NCBI GenBank assembly: GCA_964499955.1
Contig: CAZCMI010000019.1
Coordinates: 1-15,935 of the forward strand
Source of the DNA: JAJYIV01 sp964499955
GTDB taxonomy: Bacteria; Patescibacteriota; Patescibacteriia; UBA9934; GWF2-40-263
Length of the DNA stretch: 15,935 bases
Direction: 5' to 3'
Position numbers and translations under genes: made by a program. The notes beneath the pieces are model-generated. The model saw nothing but the letters and a program-made list of their open reading frames with translations. It had not been told where the DNA came from and did not search any database. This document shows, in pieces, positions 1 to 6,705 of the stretch (positions within the stretch are counted from its first letter, which is position 1; every line of letters starts with the position of its first letter).

Positions 1-244
1 CGTAACGCGTGGTGAACAGGGGGATGAAGCGCGCGGACAGCGCCCCCACCACAATGAGGTTGAACAGGAGGTCCGGCAGGCGGAAGGCGGCGTAATACAC
101 GTCCAGCACGTCCCCCGCCCCGAAGGATCCCGCCAGCAACCGGTCGCGGATCAGCCCGACGAAGCGGCTCACCAAAAACAACGCGCTGACCACGGCCGCG
201 CCGCTGATGACGGTTTTCGATTCGCCGTTCAGGAAGCGGAACAT
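1..244 (-). CDS. murJ: Lipid II flippase MurJ (MviN family), N-terminal part, cut by window edge
   Basis: The first 81 residues are visible; the rest lies beyond base 1. The reading begins MFRFLNGESKTVISGAA and continues into SRFVGLIRDRLLAGSFG, then DVYYAAFRLPDLLFNL and GALSARFIPLFTTRY, which is the characteristic first two membrane helices of MurJ/MviN (an Arg-rich turn after helix 1, then the FRLPDLLFNL and FIPLF stretches). Family knowledge: MurJ is an inner-membrane MOP-superfamily protein that flips lipid II for peptidoglycan synthesis. The chosen ATG (242-244) follows the surface-protein gene by 29 bases on the same strand, so the two may be co-transcribed. No Shine-Dalgarno is evident. 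The recognition rests on the N-terminus only; another MOP-family flippase is possible but less likely. Confidence 0.85.
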   Translation of the reverse strand, partial: MFRFLNGESKTVISGAAVVSALFLVSRFVGLIRDRLLAGSFGAGDVLDVYYAAFRLPDLLFNLIVVGALSARFIPLFTTRY

Positions 245-273
245 GCAGGGGAACCCAGCCGAGGCGGATAACG

Positions 274-1491
274 TTAATCTTCGTCCGGCACGTCTTCGTC
301 GTCGTCCGCGCGGCGGGCGGGAGGCGCGGCGCGGCGCGAACCGGCGAACCAAGCCAAGGCACCGCCGAACACGGCCAGCACGCCCAACGTCGCCAGCGCC
401 CCCACCACGACGGGATTGCGCAACGACCACACGCGCACGCGCACCACGGCACCGTCGGAAACGCTCGTGCCATCGGCGGCCGTGACGGTCAACGTCACCT
501 GGTATGTCCCCGCCTTCCGATACGCATGGGTTATTTCCTGGCGGGAAGACGTGGATCCGTCCCCGAAATCCCAAACGAAGGAATAGTCCTCCCCTTCCGG
601 CATTTCGGCGGAAAACAGAAACTCATTCCATCGGACCAGGCGGAAGGAAAAGACGGCGTTCGGCCCGTTGGACCTGTCCGGCGTCGGTTCGAAATCCGCA
701 AGCGGTTCCGTTTCGTCTTCCGGTTCTTCCTGCTCGGTGGCGATGCGGAACGCAGGCGGTGCGTTTTGGTTCGATACGGCGGCGGAAGAAGGAGCGGCGG
801 GCGCGGCCGGAACGGACGGAGCGGGTGCGGGAGGCGTCGGTACGGGCGCCGGTTTGCTCGGCACGGGAGCAGGTGCGGGCGGCGCTGCAGGCGGAGGCGG
901 CGGAGGCGGAACGGACGAACGGGTCGGATCCCGCGGGAAGGCATCCTGGGCGTTCGGCACGCCATCGCCATCGATGTCCGGGTCGCAGGCGTCCCCCACG
1001 CCGTCGCCGTCCAAATCTTCCTGGTCCGGATTCGGCACGGCCGGGCAGTTGTCTTCCGCATCCGGCACGCCGTCCCGGTCCGCGTCCATCACGGGGTGGA
1101 ATAAGCCCGTAACAGCCACGTTGTTGGCGGAATTCATGTCGGTCGGGTCCGTACCGCGGATTTCAGCCCGCACGTTGAAACTGCCGTTGGGCACGGTGAA
1201 GTCCACGAAGACCTCGTCTCCCAATCCTCCGGCGCGCACGGAAACCACCTGCGAATCGCCGATGGGAATGCTGCCTTGGAAAAACGTCACGTAGCCGGAC
1301 ATGTCCTCCGTCCCGACATTGCGGACGACGGCATACAAACGCAAACGCTCCCCGGCCACCAACGGCTTGGAAAAGGAAATCTCCCCGGCGGAAATGGCCA
1401 GGTCGGCCACCGCGGCGCGCGCGGCGAACGGCAACAAGAAAAACACGGGCACGAACGCGGACGCGGCAAGCAGGCGAAGCGGACGCATCAT
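274..1491 (-). CDS. Membrane-anchored surface protein with CARDB-like, thrombospondin type 3 and PKD domains
   Basis: 405 residues from the ATG at 1491 (a second ATG follows directly at 1488). Layout: signal peptide about 1-27 (LLAASAFVPVFFLLPFAARA); a CARDB-like beta domain about 28-130; calcium-binding thrombospondin type 3 repeats about 136-186 (DADRDGVPDAEDNCP, DLDGDGVGDACDPDIDGDG); a Pro/Ala-rich linker about 194-236; a PKD domain about 277-352 with the hallmark WDFGDGS (307-313) and AGTYQVTLTV; a membrane helix about 360-383; and a short acidic tail (DDDEDVPDED). It is probably exported, anchored by the C-terminal helix and displayed outside the cell; its ligand is unknown. An upstream in-frame extension to 1599 is possible but would bury the signal peptide, so it is rejected. 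A candidate -10 box (TACACT, 1505-1500) lies 8 bases before the start. Confidence 0.8.
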   Translation of the reverse strand: MMRPLRLLAASAFVPVFFLLPFAARAAVADLAISAGEISFSKPLVAGERLRLYAVVRNVGTEDMSGYVTFFQGSIPIGDSQVVSVRAGGLGDEVFVDFTVPNGSFNVRAEIRGTDPTDMNSANNVAVTGLFHPVMDADRDGVPDAEDNCPAVPNPDQEDLDGDGVGDACDPDIDGDGVPNAQDAFPRDPTRSSVPPPPPPPAAPPAPAPVPSKPAPVPTPPAPAPSVPAAPAAPSSAAVSNQNAPPAFRIATEQEEPEDETEPLADFEPTPDRSNGPNAVFSFRLVRWNEFLFSAEMPEGEDYSFVWDFGDGSTSSRQEITHAYRKAGTYQVTLTVTAADGTSVSDGAVVRVRVWSLRNPVVVGALATLGVLAVFGGALAWFAGSRRAAPPARRADDDEDVPDED

Positions 1492-1520
1492 ACGCGCATA
1501 GTGTATCACATCGCCGTGCA

Positions 1521-1661
1521 GGCCGATTTGGGATGATGCCTGCTGACAACCTTGGTCGGAGGATCTACGCGGCTCCCGACTCAGAGATCCGACGACCATG
1601 AGGGAGGCTGACGTGAAGGAGGCTGAACCGGGTTGGAAGAAGGCGTTATCTCAAATCGGCC
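1521..1661 (+). ncRNA. Candidate structured non-coding RNA (long stem enclosing a second hairpin)
   Basis: No gene occupies 1492-1676. Bases 1521-1551 can pair with 1631-1661: of 31 positions, 25 are Watson-Crick, 3 are G-U and 3 are G-A or A-G when the plus strand is read as RNA. Read on the minus strand, those six positions become A-C and pyrimidine mismatches, so the plus strand is the better RNA. Inside lies a second hairpin, 1554-1566 with 1585-1597, with 11 Watson-Crick pairs around a tandem GA/AG step. The 3' side (1598-1630) carries GGAGGCTGA twice, 15 bases apart. I do not recognise a known family (not tRNA, 5S, SRP, tmRNA or RNase P). No convincing promoter or T-run terminator was found, so transcription is unproven. 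Confidence 0.45.
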
Positions 1662-1676
1662 CGTGGCATGTTCTGC

Positions 1677-2246
1677 TCACATTCGTTCCACCCGCACCCG
1701 GTCGTCCGCGCCCAGCCAGAACTCGGCGGCTTCGTCTGCCGTCAGATGGAAGGACGTGCGGAACGACGGATGCACGCGCACGGCCACGTGCTCCACGCGC
1801 GTTTCCGGCCGGCCGACGACGCCCACGGAAACCACGTCGCCCTGCTTCACGCCCAAACGTTTGGCGTCGCGGGCGCTGCAATGCAAGTGCCGCGCCGGAA
1901 TGATCACGCACGCGCGGGCACGGATGCTCCCATGCGGCCCCTTCAGCCCGCAGGACGCCGCGCGCTTCACGTCCCCGGACAGGCGCACCGGCGCGTCGAT
2001 ACCGAGCGCTTCGGCCTCCACCGGCGACAATTCCACCTGGGTTTCCGCCCGCACCGGCCCAAGCACGCGGACCTGCTCCAACCGGCCGTTCGGCCCAACC
2101 ACCGTAATCGTTTCCCGGTAGGCGACCTGCCCGCGGTGCCCCACGTGCGCGACGGCCTTCAACACGGCGTCCGCGCCGAACAACCGCGCCTGGTCCGCGG
2201 CGGACAGATGCGCGTGGCGGTATTGCACGGCGACGGGAATGTCCAT
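1677..2246 (-). CDS. pduL: Phosphate acyltransferase, PduL type (phosphotransacetylase/phosphotransacylase)
   Basis: 189 residues, near the usual length of PduL without a microcompartment-targeting extension. PduL enzymes interconvert acyl-CoA plus phosphate and acyl-phosphate plus CoA, for example acetyl-CoA to acetyl phosphate, which acetate kinase can use to make ATP. Family signatures in order: the N-terminal RHAHLS (10-15; usually SNRHVHLS), VLGPVRAETQVELS (61-74), LSGDV, GLKGPHGS (100-107), IIPARHLHCS (115-124) and FHLT (166-169). H120, H122 and H167 are the expected zinc-ligand histidines; the two adjacent histidines H11 and H13 are also kept. It is third in a minus-strand operon, 12 bases after the glycosyltransferase stop. 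The start TTCCTTATG has no Shine-Dalgarno, so it probably relies on upstream translation. Cytosolic; the acyl specificity cannot be read from the sequence. Confidence 0.88.
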   Translation of the reverse strand: MDIPVAVQYRHAHLSAADQARLFGADAVLKAVAHVGHRGQVAYRETITVVGPNGRLEQVRVLGPVRAETQVELSPVEAEALGIDAPVRLSGDVKRAASCGLKGPHGSIRARACVIIPARHLHCSARDAKRLGVKQGDVVSVGVVGRPETRVEHVAVRVHPSFRTSFHLTADEAAEFWLGADDRVRVERM

Positions 2247-2258
2247 AAGGAAGGGCGA

Positions 2259-2990
2259 TTAGGTCTTCGATTTCGACCGACGCGCGGAGCCCTTTTTCCC
2301 GTAACCAAACGTGTACTTGAACAGGTCGTGGCGAATGGGACCGACGGCCGCCAAGTGCAGCTCGGCGAGAACGTACTTGCACGCGATGTTCAGCCGCCCG
2401 TCGCGCTCCAACCGGCGCACGGACACGGGGATCTTCACCGGCAGAATGCCGAACCGGGCCACCTTTGCCGCGCGCTGCACGTAATCGTGGTCCTCGCAGA
2501 ACGTGACGGTTTCGTCGAAGCCGCCGATGGCGTCGTGTACGGTCTTGCGGACGAGGATGCAGAAGCCGGGCGCGTGCGGGAACAGGTGTTCCAGGAACTT
2601 GGCGTACCGGTTGTACGCGCGGTGCAGCAGCCGGTCCACGCGCGAGGCGTCCAACGGTTCCACTTCGCACGTCGCCACGTCCAAGCCGCGTTCTTCCAAC
2701 CCGCGCACCATGCGCTCCAGCATGTCGTCCTCGCGCAGCTCTACGTCGGCGTCCAAGAATAGGATGAGCGGCGAAGACGCGGCGGCAGCCCCGCGGTTGC
2801 GCCCGACGCCGGGCAGCCCGCCTTCGACCACACGGGCGCCCCCCGCTTCGGCCACGGCGCGCGTGCCGTCCGTCGAACGGGCATCGGCGACGATCACTTC
2901 CGCCGGCTGCAGCGTCTGCCGTTTGAGCGACGCCAACAACCCCGGCAGGGATCCTTCTTCGTTTTTCGTCGGAATGACGACGGAAAGCAT
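2259..2990 (-). CDS. Family 2 glycosyltransferase
   Basis: 243 residues. The N-terminus MLSVVIPTKNEEGSLPGLL is the classical start of a GT-A fold family 2 enzyme, followed by PAEVIVADARSTDGT (29-43) for nucleotide-sugar binding, GVGRNRGAA (61-69), the metal-binding DAD (80-82 in LFLDADVEL) and a later acidic ED pair in FCEDHDY (164-170) where the catalytic base usually sits. No strong transmembrane segment; the basic C-terminus (GKKGSARRSKSKT) may touch membrane. It likely transfers a sugar from a nucleotide donor to a cell-envelope or lipid acceptor; the acceptor is unknown. It lies 23 bases after the TrmH-like gene and 12 bases before pduL, all on the minus strand, so an operon is likely. 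Confidence 0.88.
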   Translation of the reverse strand: MLSVVIPTKNEEGSLPGLLASLKRQTLQPAEVIVADARSTDGTRAVAEAGGARVVEGGLPGVGRNRGAAAASSPLILFLDADVELREDDMLERMVRGLEERGLDVATCEVEPLDASRVDRLLHRAYNRYAKFLEHLFPHAPGFCILVRKTVHDAIGGFDETVTFCEDHDYVQRAAKVARFGILPVKIPVSVRRLERDGRLNIACKYVLAELHLAAVGPIRHDLFKYTFGYGKKGSARRSKSKT

Positions 2991-3013
2991 AAAGGAAAAC
3001 GAACGGCTTCAGT

Positions 3014-3463
3014 TTACTTGAAAAACGCGAACAGCGCGACGCCCGCCGCCACGGAAACGTTGAGCGAGCGCTTGGCGCCCGGCAGCGGGATTTCCACCGC
3101 GCCGTCGCAGGCCGCCAACACCGCGGGCGGCACGCCTTCCACTTCGTTGCCCAGCACCAGCGCCACCCGCGCCGGATCCACGCGCGCGGCCACCGCGCGA
3201 ATCGGCTCCGCCCGCACGCCGTTTTCCAACGCCAGCACCGTAAATCCTTCCTCCTGCAAACGGGCGATCACCGGCAGCGGATCGGCCGCCTGCTCCCACG
3301 GCACGCGGTCTTCCCCGCCCAAGGCCACCTTGGCGATTTCCGTTCGCGGCGGGGTTGGGGTATAACCCGTCAGGTACAGCCGCTCCGTCGCAAAGGCGTC
3401 GGCGGAACGGAAGATCGCGCCGACATTGTGCAGCGATCGGATATCATGGGCGATAAGGCGCAT
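3014..3463 (-). CDS. TrmH/SpoU-family (SPOUT) RNA 2'-O-methyltransferase
   Basis: 149 residues, a minimal SPOUT domain without the N-terminal extension seen in many rRNA enzymes. The three SpoU motifs are present: motif 1 HNVGAIFRSADAF (12-24, with N13 and R19), motif 2 LVLGNEVEGV (102-111), motif 3 IPLPGAKRSLNVSVAAGVAL (125-144, with S133 and N135). These form the knotted SAM site and the catalytic arginine/serine arrangement of 2'-O-ribose methyltransferases that act on tRNA or rRNA; which nucleotide is modified cannot be told. The start at 3463 is the last possible ATG before motif 1 and sits in the palindrome CATACGCGTATG, which also holds the start codon of the divergent RlmD-like gene. 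The open frame runs much further upstream, but that part is antisense to the RlmD-like gene and is excluded. Confidence 0.85.
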   Translation of the reverse strand: MRLIAHDIRSLHNVGAIFRSADAFATERLYLTGYTPTPPRTEIAKVALGGEDRVPWEQAADPLPVIARLQEEGFTVLALENGVRAEPIRAVAARVDPARVALVLGNEVEGVPPAVLAACDGAVEIPLPGAKRSLNVSVAAGVALFAFFK

Positions 3464-3472
3464 ACGCGTATG
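3461..3472. repeat. 12-bp perfect palindrome holding two divergent start codons
   Basis: CATACGCGTATG reads the same on both strands. Its right ATG (3470) starts the RlmD-like gene and its left ATG (3463, minus) starts the TrmH-like gene, so only 6 bases separate the two coding regions. Any promoter for one gene must therefore lie inside the coding region of the other. A related 14-bp palindrome lies at 7054-7067. Confidence 0.8.
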
Positions 3473-4861
3473 AAATTCAACACCGAAATCAAGGGGACGG
3501 TCGCCCGTTTCGCCAAGGACGGCACCGGCGAAATCGACCGGGAGGGGCAGACGGGCAGCGGCAAGCCGCTCACGCCGTTTCGCGTATATAACACCATTCC
3601 GGGCGAAACCGTCACGGGCCGCTTCGTGAAACGCTCGAAGGACGGGCCGAAACTCGAACTCGTTTCCGTGGACGCCCCTTCGCCGTCGCGCGTGGCGCCG
3701 CGCTGTCCGTACGCGGGAACCTGCGGCGGCTGCAAATGGCAGCACGTCGATTATCCCGCCCAGCTCCAGGGCAAACTCGACACGTTCTTCCGCGTCGTGG
3801 CGGAAAAAGGCGTGAACGAACCGGCCCTGCGCCCGGGCGCCTTTTCGATCCGCCCCGCGCCGGAAACGTTCTATTACCGCAACCGCATGGACTTCGCCTT
3901 CGGGCGCGACGGCCAGCTCGGCTTGAAATCGCCGGACCGCTGGTGGGATACGCTCGACCTGTCGACCTGCTTCCTGCTCTCCCCGGAAAGCGTCGAGATC
4001 ATGGCGCGCGTGCGGACCTGGGCAAAGGAAAGCGGCCTGCCGTTTTGGAACGTGAAGACGCACGACGGCTTCTTCCGCTATCTCGTGATCCGCGAAGGCA
4101 AGCGCACCGGCGAACGCCTGGTGATGCCGGTCACGGCCGCCGCCGCGAAGGCACCCGTCGCCCCCGACGTCCTTCACGCAAAAATGGCGGAACTCCCCGC
4201 CCTGCTCGGCAACCTGGCAACGTCCGTCGTTTGGGGCATCAACCCGACCGTCACGGATTTGTCCGTGGCCGACGAACTCCTCCCGTTGAAAGGCGACCCG
4301 TGGATCTTCGAAGAAGTGAACGGCGTGCGCTACAAAATCACGCCCAACGCCTTCTTCCAAACGAACACGGTGATGGCGGAGCAGCTGCAGAACGCCGTGC
4401 GGGACTATTGTGGCGACCTGCGCGGGAAAACTCTGCTGGACCTGTTCTGCGGGTCCGGGTTCTTCTCCCTCGCCTTCGCCCAAGGCCCCGACGCCCCGGT
4501 GAAAACCGTCGGCATCGAGCTGTCCGCCGAAGCCATCGCCTGTGCAAAAGAAAACGCCGCCGTCAACGGCGTACACGCGGAGTATTTCGTTTCCAAGGCC
4601 GAGGACTTTGACTGGAAAGGCCACGCGCCCGACGTGGTGATTTTGGACCCGCCGCGGGCCGGGCTGCATCCGCGCGTCGTGGAAACCCTGCTGGAAGCCC
4701 GCCCACCGCGCGTCGTTTACGTTTCCTGCAGCTACCCGCGCTTCTTGGACGAATGGAAAAAGCTGGGCGCGGCGTACCGCCTCATCCGCGCCGAAGCGCT
4801 GGACCTCTTCCCCCACACGCCGCACATGGAATGCGTGTTTTTGCTGGAACGGAAGGATTGA
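3470..4861 (+). CDS. TrmA/RlmD-family 23S rRNA or tRNA (uracil-5-)-methyltransferase
   Basis: 463 residues. N-terminal TRAM-like beta domain (about 1-65, KGTVARFAKDGTGEI). Four iron-sulfur cysteines are present: C79, C85, C88 (RCPYAGTCGGCKWQH) and C167 (STCFLL), as in RlmD/RlmC. The SAM-binding Rossmann fold has TLLDLFCGSGFFSL (321-334) and VGIELS (347-352). ILDPPRAGLHP (391-401) is motif IV, C420 in VYVSCSYP is the catalytic nucleophile and E454 in TPHMECVFLLER the general base. The enzyme makes 5-methyluridine in RNA; 23S rRNA is favoured by the Fe-S cluster and TRAM domain, but the exact uridine is unknown. ATG 3470 is chosen because it opens the TRAM domain directly; upstream ATG 3446 or GTG 3428 would overlap the divergent gene. 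Confidence 0.9.
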   Translation: MKFNTEIKGTVARFAKDGTGEIDREGQTGSGKPLTPFRVYNTIPGETVTGRFVKRSKDGPKLELVSVDAPSPSRVAPRCPYAGTCGGCKWQHVDYPAQLQGKLDTFFRVVAEKGVNEPALRPGAFSIRPAPETFYYRNRMDFAFGRDGQLGLKSPDRWWDTLDLSTCFLLSPESVEIMARVRTWAKESGLPFWNVKTHDGFFRYLVIREGKRTGERLVMPVTAAAAKAPVAPDVLHAKMAELPALLGNLATSVVWGINPTVTDLSVADELLPLKGDPWIFEEVNGVRYKITPNAFFQTNTVMAEQLQNAVRDYCGDLRGKTLLDLFCGSGFFSLAFAQGPDAPVKTVGIELSAEAIACAKENAAVNGVHAEYFVSKAEDFDWKGHAPDVVILDPPRAGLHPRVVETLLEARPPRVVYVSCSYPRFLDEWKKLGAAYRLIRAEALDLFPHTPHMECVFLLERKD

Positions 4862-4886
4862 CACGCGGCGCCAAACGCCGTAGCAT
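4858..4886 (+). promoter_or_regulatory. Sigma-70-type promoter for the 4938 gene
   Basis: TTGACA (4858-4863), a 17-base spacer, then TAGCAT (4881-4886). The -35 box overlaps the stop codon of the RlmD-like gene. Transcription would start near 4893, where a stem-loop begins: 4893-4898 (CTTGGC) pairs with 4918-4923 (GCCAAG), with an inner GGGC/GCCC pairing at 4903-4906 and 4913-4916. It ends directly against the GAGAGGAG Shine-Dalgarno (4923-4930). Confidence 0.7.
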
Positions 4887-4937
4887 GGCACCCTTGGCAT
4901 ACGGGCAATGCCGCCCAGCCAAGAGAGGAGTACGCGC

Positions 4938-5690
4938 GTGTACACGGGAAAATCATTTTTTCGGCGGATGGCGGAAGCCTTTTGGCCGACGGCCCTGGTC
5001 GTTGCCATCATCGCCGTGACAGCCATGTTTATCTCGGTCAGATGGGGCGTCGCCCTGTCCCCGCACAAGGCTGCAACGCCGCCGCCAACCGCCGCCGTCA
5101 CCGCGGTGGACGACGGCCTCGAGCTCGCGCCCTGGCGCGAACTGGGCTTCTTCCTGGCCAACCGCCTCGCGCAGCAGGACCGCCTGTTCGCCCGCGACGA
5201 CATTCTGGCCACGTCGGAAGCCGCGCCGTTTGTCGGTCTCACCCGCACGCCGGACGTCGGCCGGTTCACACTAAATCTGGAAGACCCGGCGGACGAAACC
5301 CAATACGAGGCCGAAATCGATTTCCACGAGGACGGCACCGTAGAAGACATTCGGACCTTCCTCCACGTGGACACGCTGCCGGAAAAATTCGGCCAGCACG
5401 ATCCAGTGGATACACACGCGGCTTCGGAATGGAAACGGAGTTCGCGGAACGCATGGCGGCGTCTGAGCCGCGGACTGATGGAACGCCTGCTGACGCAGGA
5501 CCGCCTGTTCGCCCGCGACGACATCCTGGTCGTCCCGGGCGCCCTGCCGTTCGTCGGCCTGTTCGCCGCGTCCCCCGACGCCGACCGCACCCAGATCGAA
5601 ATTCGGGGTTCGCGCGGGCAGCGACACCGTTTCGTTCTTTCCTACCATCATGACGGTACGCTGGCGGACATCCGCTACCTGCCGCCCTGA
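4938..5690 (+). CDS. Unrecognised membrane-anchored protein with a duplicated domain
   Basis: 250 residues from a GTG at 4938, chosen because GAGAGGAG lies 7 bases upstream; a longer start at 4908 would include the leader hairpin. A single N-terminal membrane helix (about 17-34, PTALVVAIIAVTAMFIS) follows a basic segment, so the body is probably outside the membrane. After a Pro/Ala/Thr linker come two copies of one module, about 107 residues apart: QDRLFARDDIL starts at 80 and again at 187, each followed by PFVGL and later by HEDGTVEDIR or HHDGTLADIR. The duplication is still visible in DNA as an identical 30-base direct repeat. I know no family with this motif. Own promoter, own terminator, so monocistronic. 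Confidence 0.75.
   Translation: MYTGKSFFRRMAEAFWPTALVVAIIAVTAMFISVRWGVALSPHKAATPPPTAAVTAVDDGLELAPWRELGFFLANRLAQQDRLFARDDILATSEAAPFVGLTRTPDVGRFTLNLEDPADETQYEAEIDFHEDGTVEDIRTFLHVDTLPEKFGQHDPVDTHAASEWKRSSRNAWRRLSRGLMERLLTQDRLFARDDILVVPGALPFVGLFAASPDADRTQIEIRGSRGQRHRFVLSYHHDGTLADIRYLPP
5174..5203 (+). repeat. 30-bp direct repeat, copy 1 of 2
   Basis: Identical to 5495-5524, encoding the start of QDRLFARDDI. Copy spacing is 321 bases (107 codons). It marks the internal domain duplication of the 4938 gene. Confidence 0.9.
5495..5524 (+). repeat. 30-bp direct repeat, copy 2 of 2
   Basis: Second copy of the 5174-5203 repeat. Flanking codons have diverged while this block is identical, which suggests either strong constraint or recent conversion between the two modules. 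Confidence 0.9.
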
Positions 5691-5727
5691 CAACCGCGCG
5701 CGGACGATCGCTCTGCCCGCCCCTTCT

Positions 5728-5766
5728 CCCCGCCCCGGCGTCTGCCTGGCGGGGCTTTTCTTTTCC
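5728..5766 (+). terminator. Rho-independent terminator after the 4938 gene
   Basis: CCCCGCC (5728-5734) pairs with GGCGGGG (5748-5754), followed by CTTTTCTTTTCC. It begins 37 bases after the stop codon. Confidence 0.7.
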
Positions 5767-5794
5767 TCAGCGAACGACCGTGAAGCCGCACGCA

Positions 5795-5823
5795 TTGACC
5801 GACCCGCCGTTTTCCGCTACGCT
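5795..5823 (+). promoter_or_regulatory. Promoter of era, giving a nearly leaderless mRNA
   Basis: TTGACC (5795-5800), a 17-base spacer, TACGCT (5818-5823). Only 9 bases separate the -10 box from the era ATG at 5833, so the transcript should begin within about 0-3 bases of the start codon. Confidence 0.65.
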
Positions 5824-5832
5824 CCGCGCATT

Positions 5833-6702
5833 ATGAACACTCCCCAGAAGAAGGCGGGCTTTGTCGTGCTCGTCGGGCGCTCCAACGTGGGCAAGTCCAC
5901 GCTGCTCAACGCGCTCGTCGGCACCAAGGTCGCGATCACCTCCCCCAAGCCCCAAACCACGCGCCTGCCGATCCGCGGCATCCTCACCCTGCCGGACGGC
6001 CAGGCCGTGTTCGTCGACACGCCGGGCATCTTCAAGGACGCGCGGGACACCCTGAGCAAAAAGCTCATGGAAAGCGTGCGCCAGTCGCTGCAGGACATCG
6101 ACGTCGTGGTGTACGTGGCGGATCCGACCCGCGCCATCGGCGACGAGGAAAAGTACCTGCTGGCCCTGATGGAAAAAATCGACGCCCCGAAAATCCTCGC
6201 CATCAACAAAAGCGACCTGCGCGAGCGCGAGAAGCCCTTCCTGGAATTCTACCGCGACCTGGCGCCGAAATTCGCCGCGGTCCTCGAGGTGTCGGCCGAG
6301 CGCGGCAGCCACGTGAAAACCCTGGCCGCCCAGGTCATGGAATACCTGCCGGCGGGCGAATTCTTCTACCCGGAATTCCAAATGACCGACATGGGGCAGA
6401 AGGAATGGCTGGCGGAACTGGTGCGCGAGAAATTGTTCCTGCGCCTGCGGCAGGAAGTGCCGTACTCCGTGCACGTCGTCTGCGAGGACATCGAGGAGCG
6501 TGACAGCGGCATGCTGTACGTGAAGGCGACCATCTACACGAACGACAGCCGCTACCAGCGCATGATCATCGGCCAAGGCGGTCGCGGCGTGAAGGAAATC
6601 GGGCAGGCGGCGCGCAAGGAATTGCAAACCGTGATGAACCGCCCGGTGTACCTGGACCTGAACGTGGACGTGGACCCGCATTGGCAGGAAAACGTCGGCT
6701 AA
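5833..6702 (+). CDS. era: GTPase Era, ribosome small-subunit assembly factor
   Basis: 289 residues, typical for Era. GTPase motifs: G1 GRSNVGKS (15-22), the switch region SPKPQTTR (37-44), G3 DTPG (62-65), G4 NKSD (125-128), G5 in EVSAERG. The C-terminal KH domain carries IIGQGGRGVKEIGQAARKEL with GQGG at 247-250 (most Era proteins have GKGG) and ends PVYLDLNVDVDPHWQEN, the usual Era close. Family knowledge: Era binds the 3' end of 16S rRNA through the KH domain during 30S maturation. The ATG at 5833 is preferred over longer in-frame starts because the family N-terminus begins about 10 residues before G1 and the promoter ends only 9 bases upstream. No Shine-Dalgarno. Confidence 0.96.
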   Translation: MNTPQKKAGFVVLVGRSNVGKSTLLNALVGTKVAITSPKPQTTRLPIRGILTLPDGQAVFVDTPGIFKDARDTLSKKLMESVRQSLQDIDVVVYVADPTRAIGDEEKYLLALMEKIDAPKILAINKSDLREREKPFLEFYRDLAPKFAAVLEVSAERGSHVKTLAAQVMEYLPAGEFFYPEFQMTDMGQKEWLAELVREKLFLRLRQEVPYSVHVVCEDIEERDSGMLYVKATIYTNDSRYQRMIIGQGGRGVKEIGQAARKELQTVMNRPVYLDLNVDVDPHWQENVG

Positions 6703-6705
6703 GTG

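Noticed and set aside
504..1294. Plus-strand open frames rich in Arg or Gly opposite the PKD protein
   Set aside because: They mirror the Pro/Ala-rich linker and Asp/Gly repeats of the minus-strand gene and show no motif or start signal.
1554..1597. tRNA-like look of the inner hairpin (GG start, ACCA at the end)
   Set aside because: Only about 44 bases, with no T-arm consensus, anticodon arm or cloverleaf.
1521..1661. SRP RNA, 6S RNA, RNase P RNA or tmRNA
   Set aside because: No GGAA tetraloop region or other SRP domain IV sequence, no RNase P conserved segments, no tRNA-like ends, and the internal loop layout does not fit 6S.
1521..1661. A small transposon-derived element with terminal inverted repeats
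   Set aside because: Mismatches are specifically RNA-compatible on one strand, no target-site duplication is evident and no second copy is in the window. It cannot be fully excluded.
3464..5590. Long minus-strand open frame continuing upstream of the TrmH-like gene to 5590
   Set aside because: It is antisense to the clearly real RlmD-like gene and the 4938 gene; only the part from 3463 shows family motifs. GC-rich codons leave few stops in the antisense frame.
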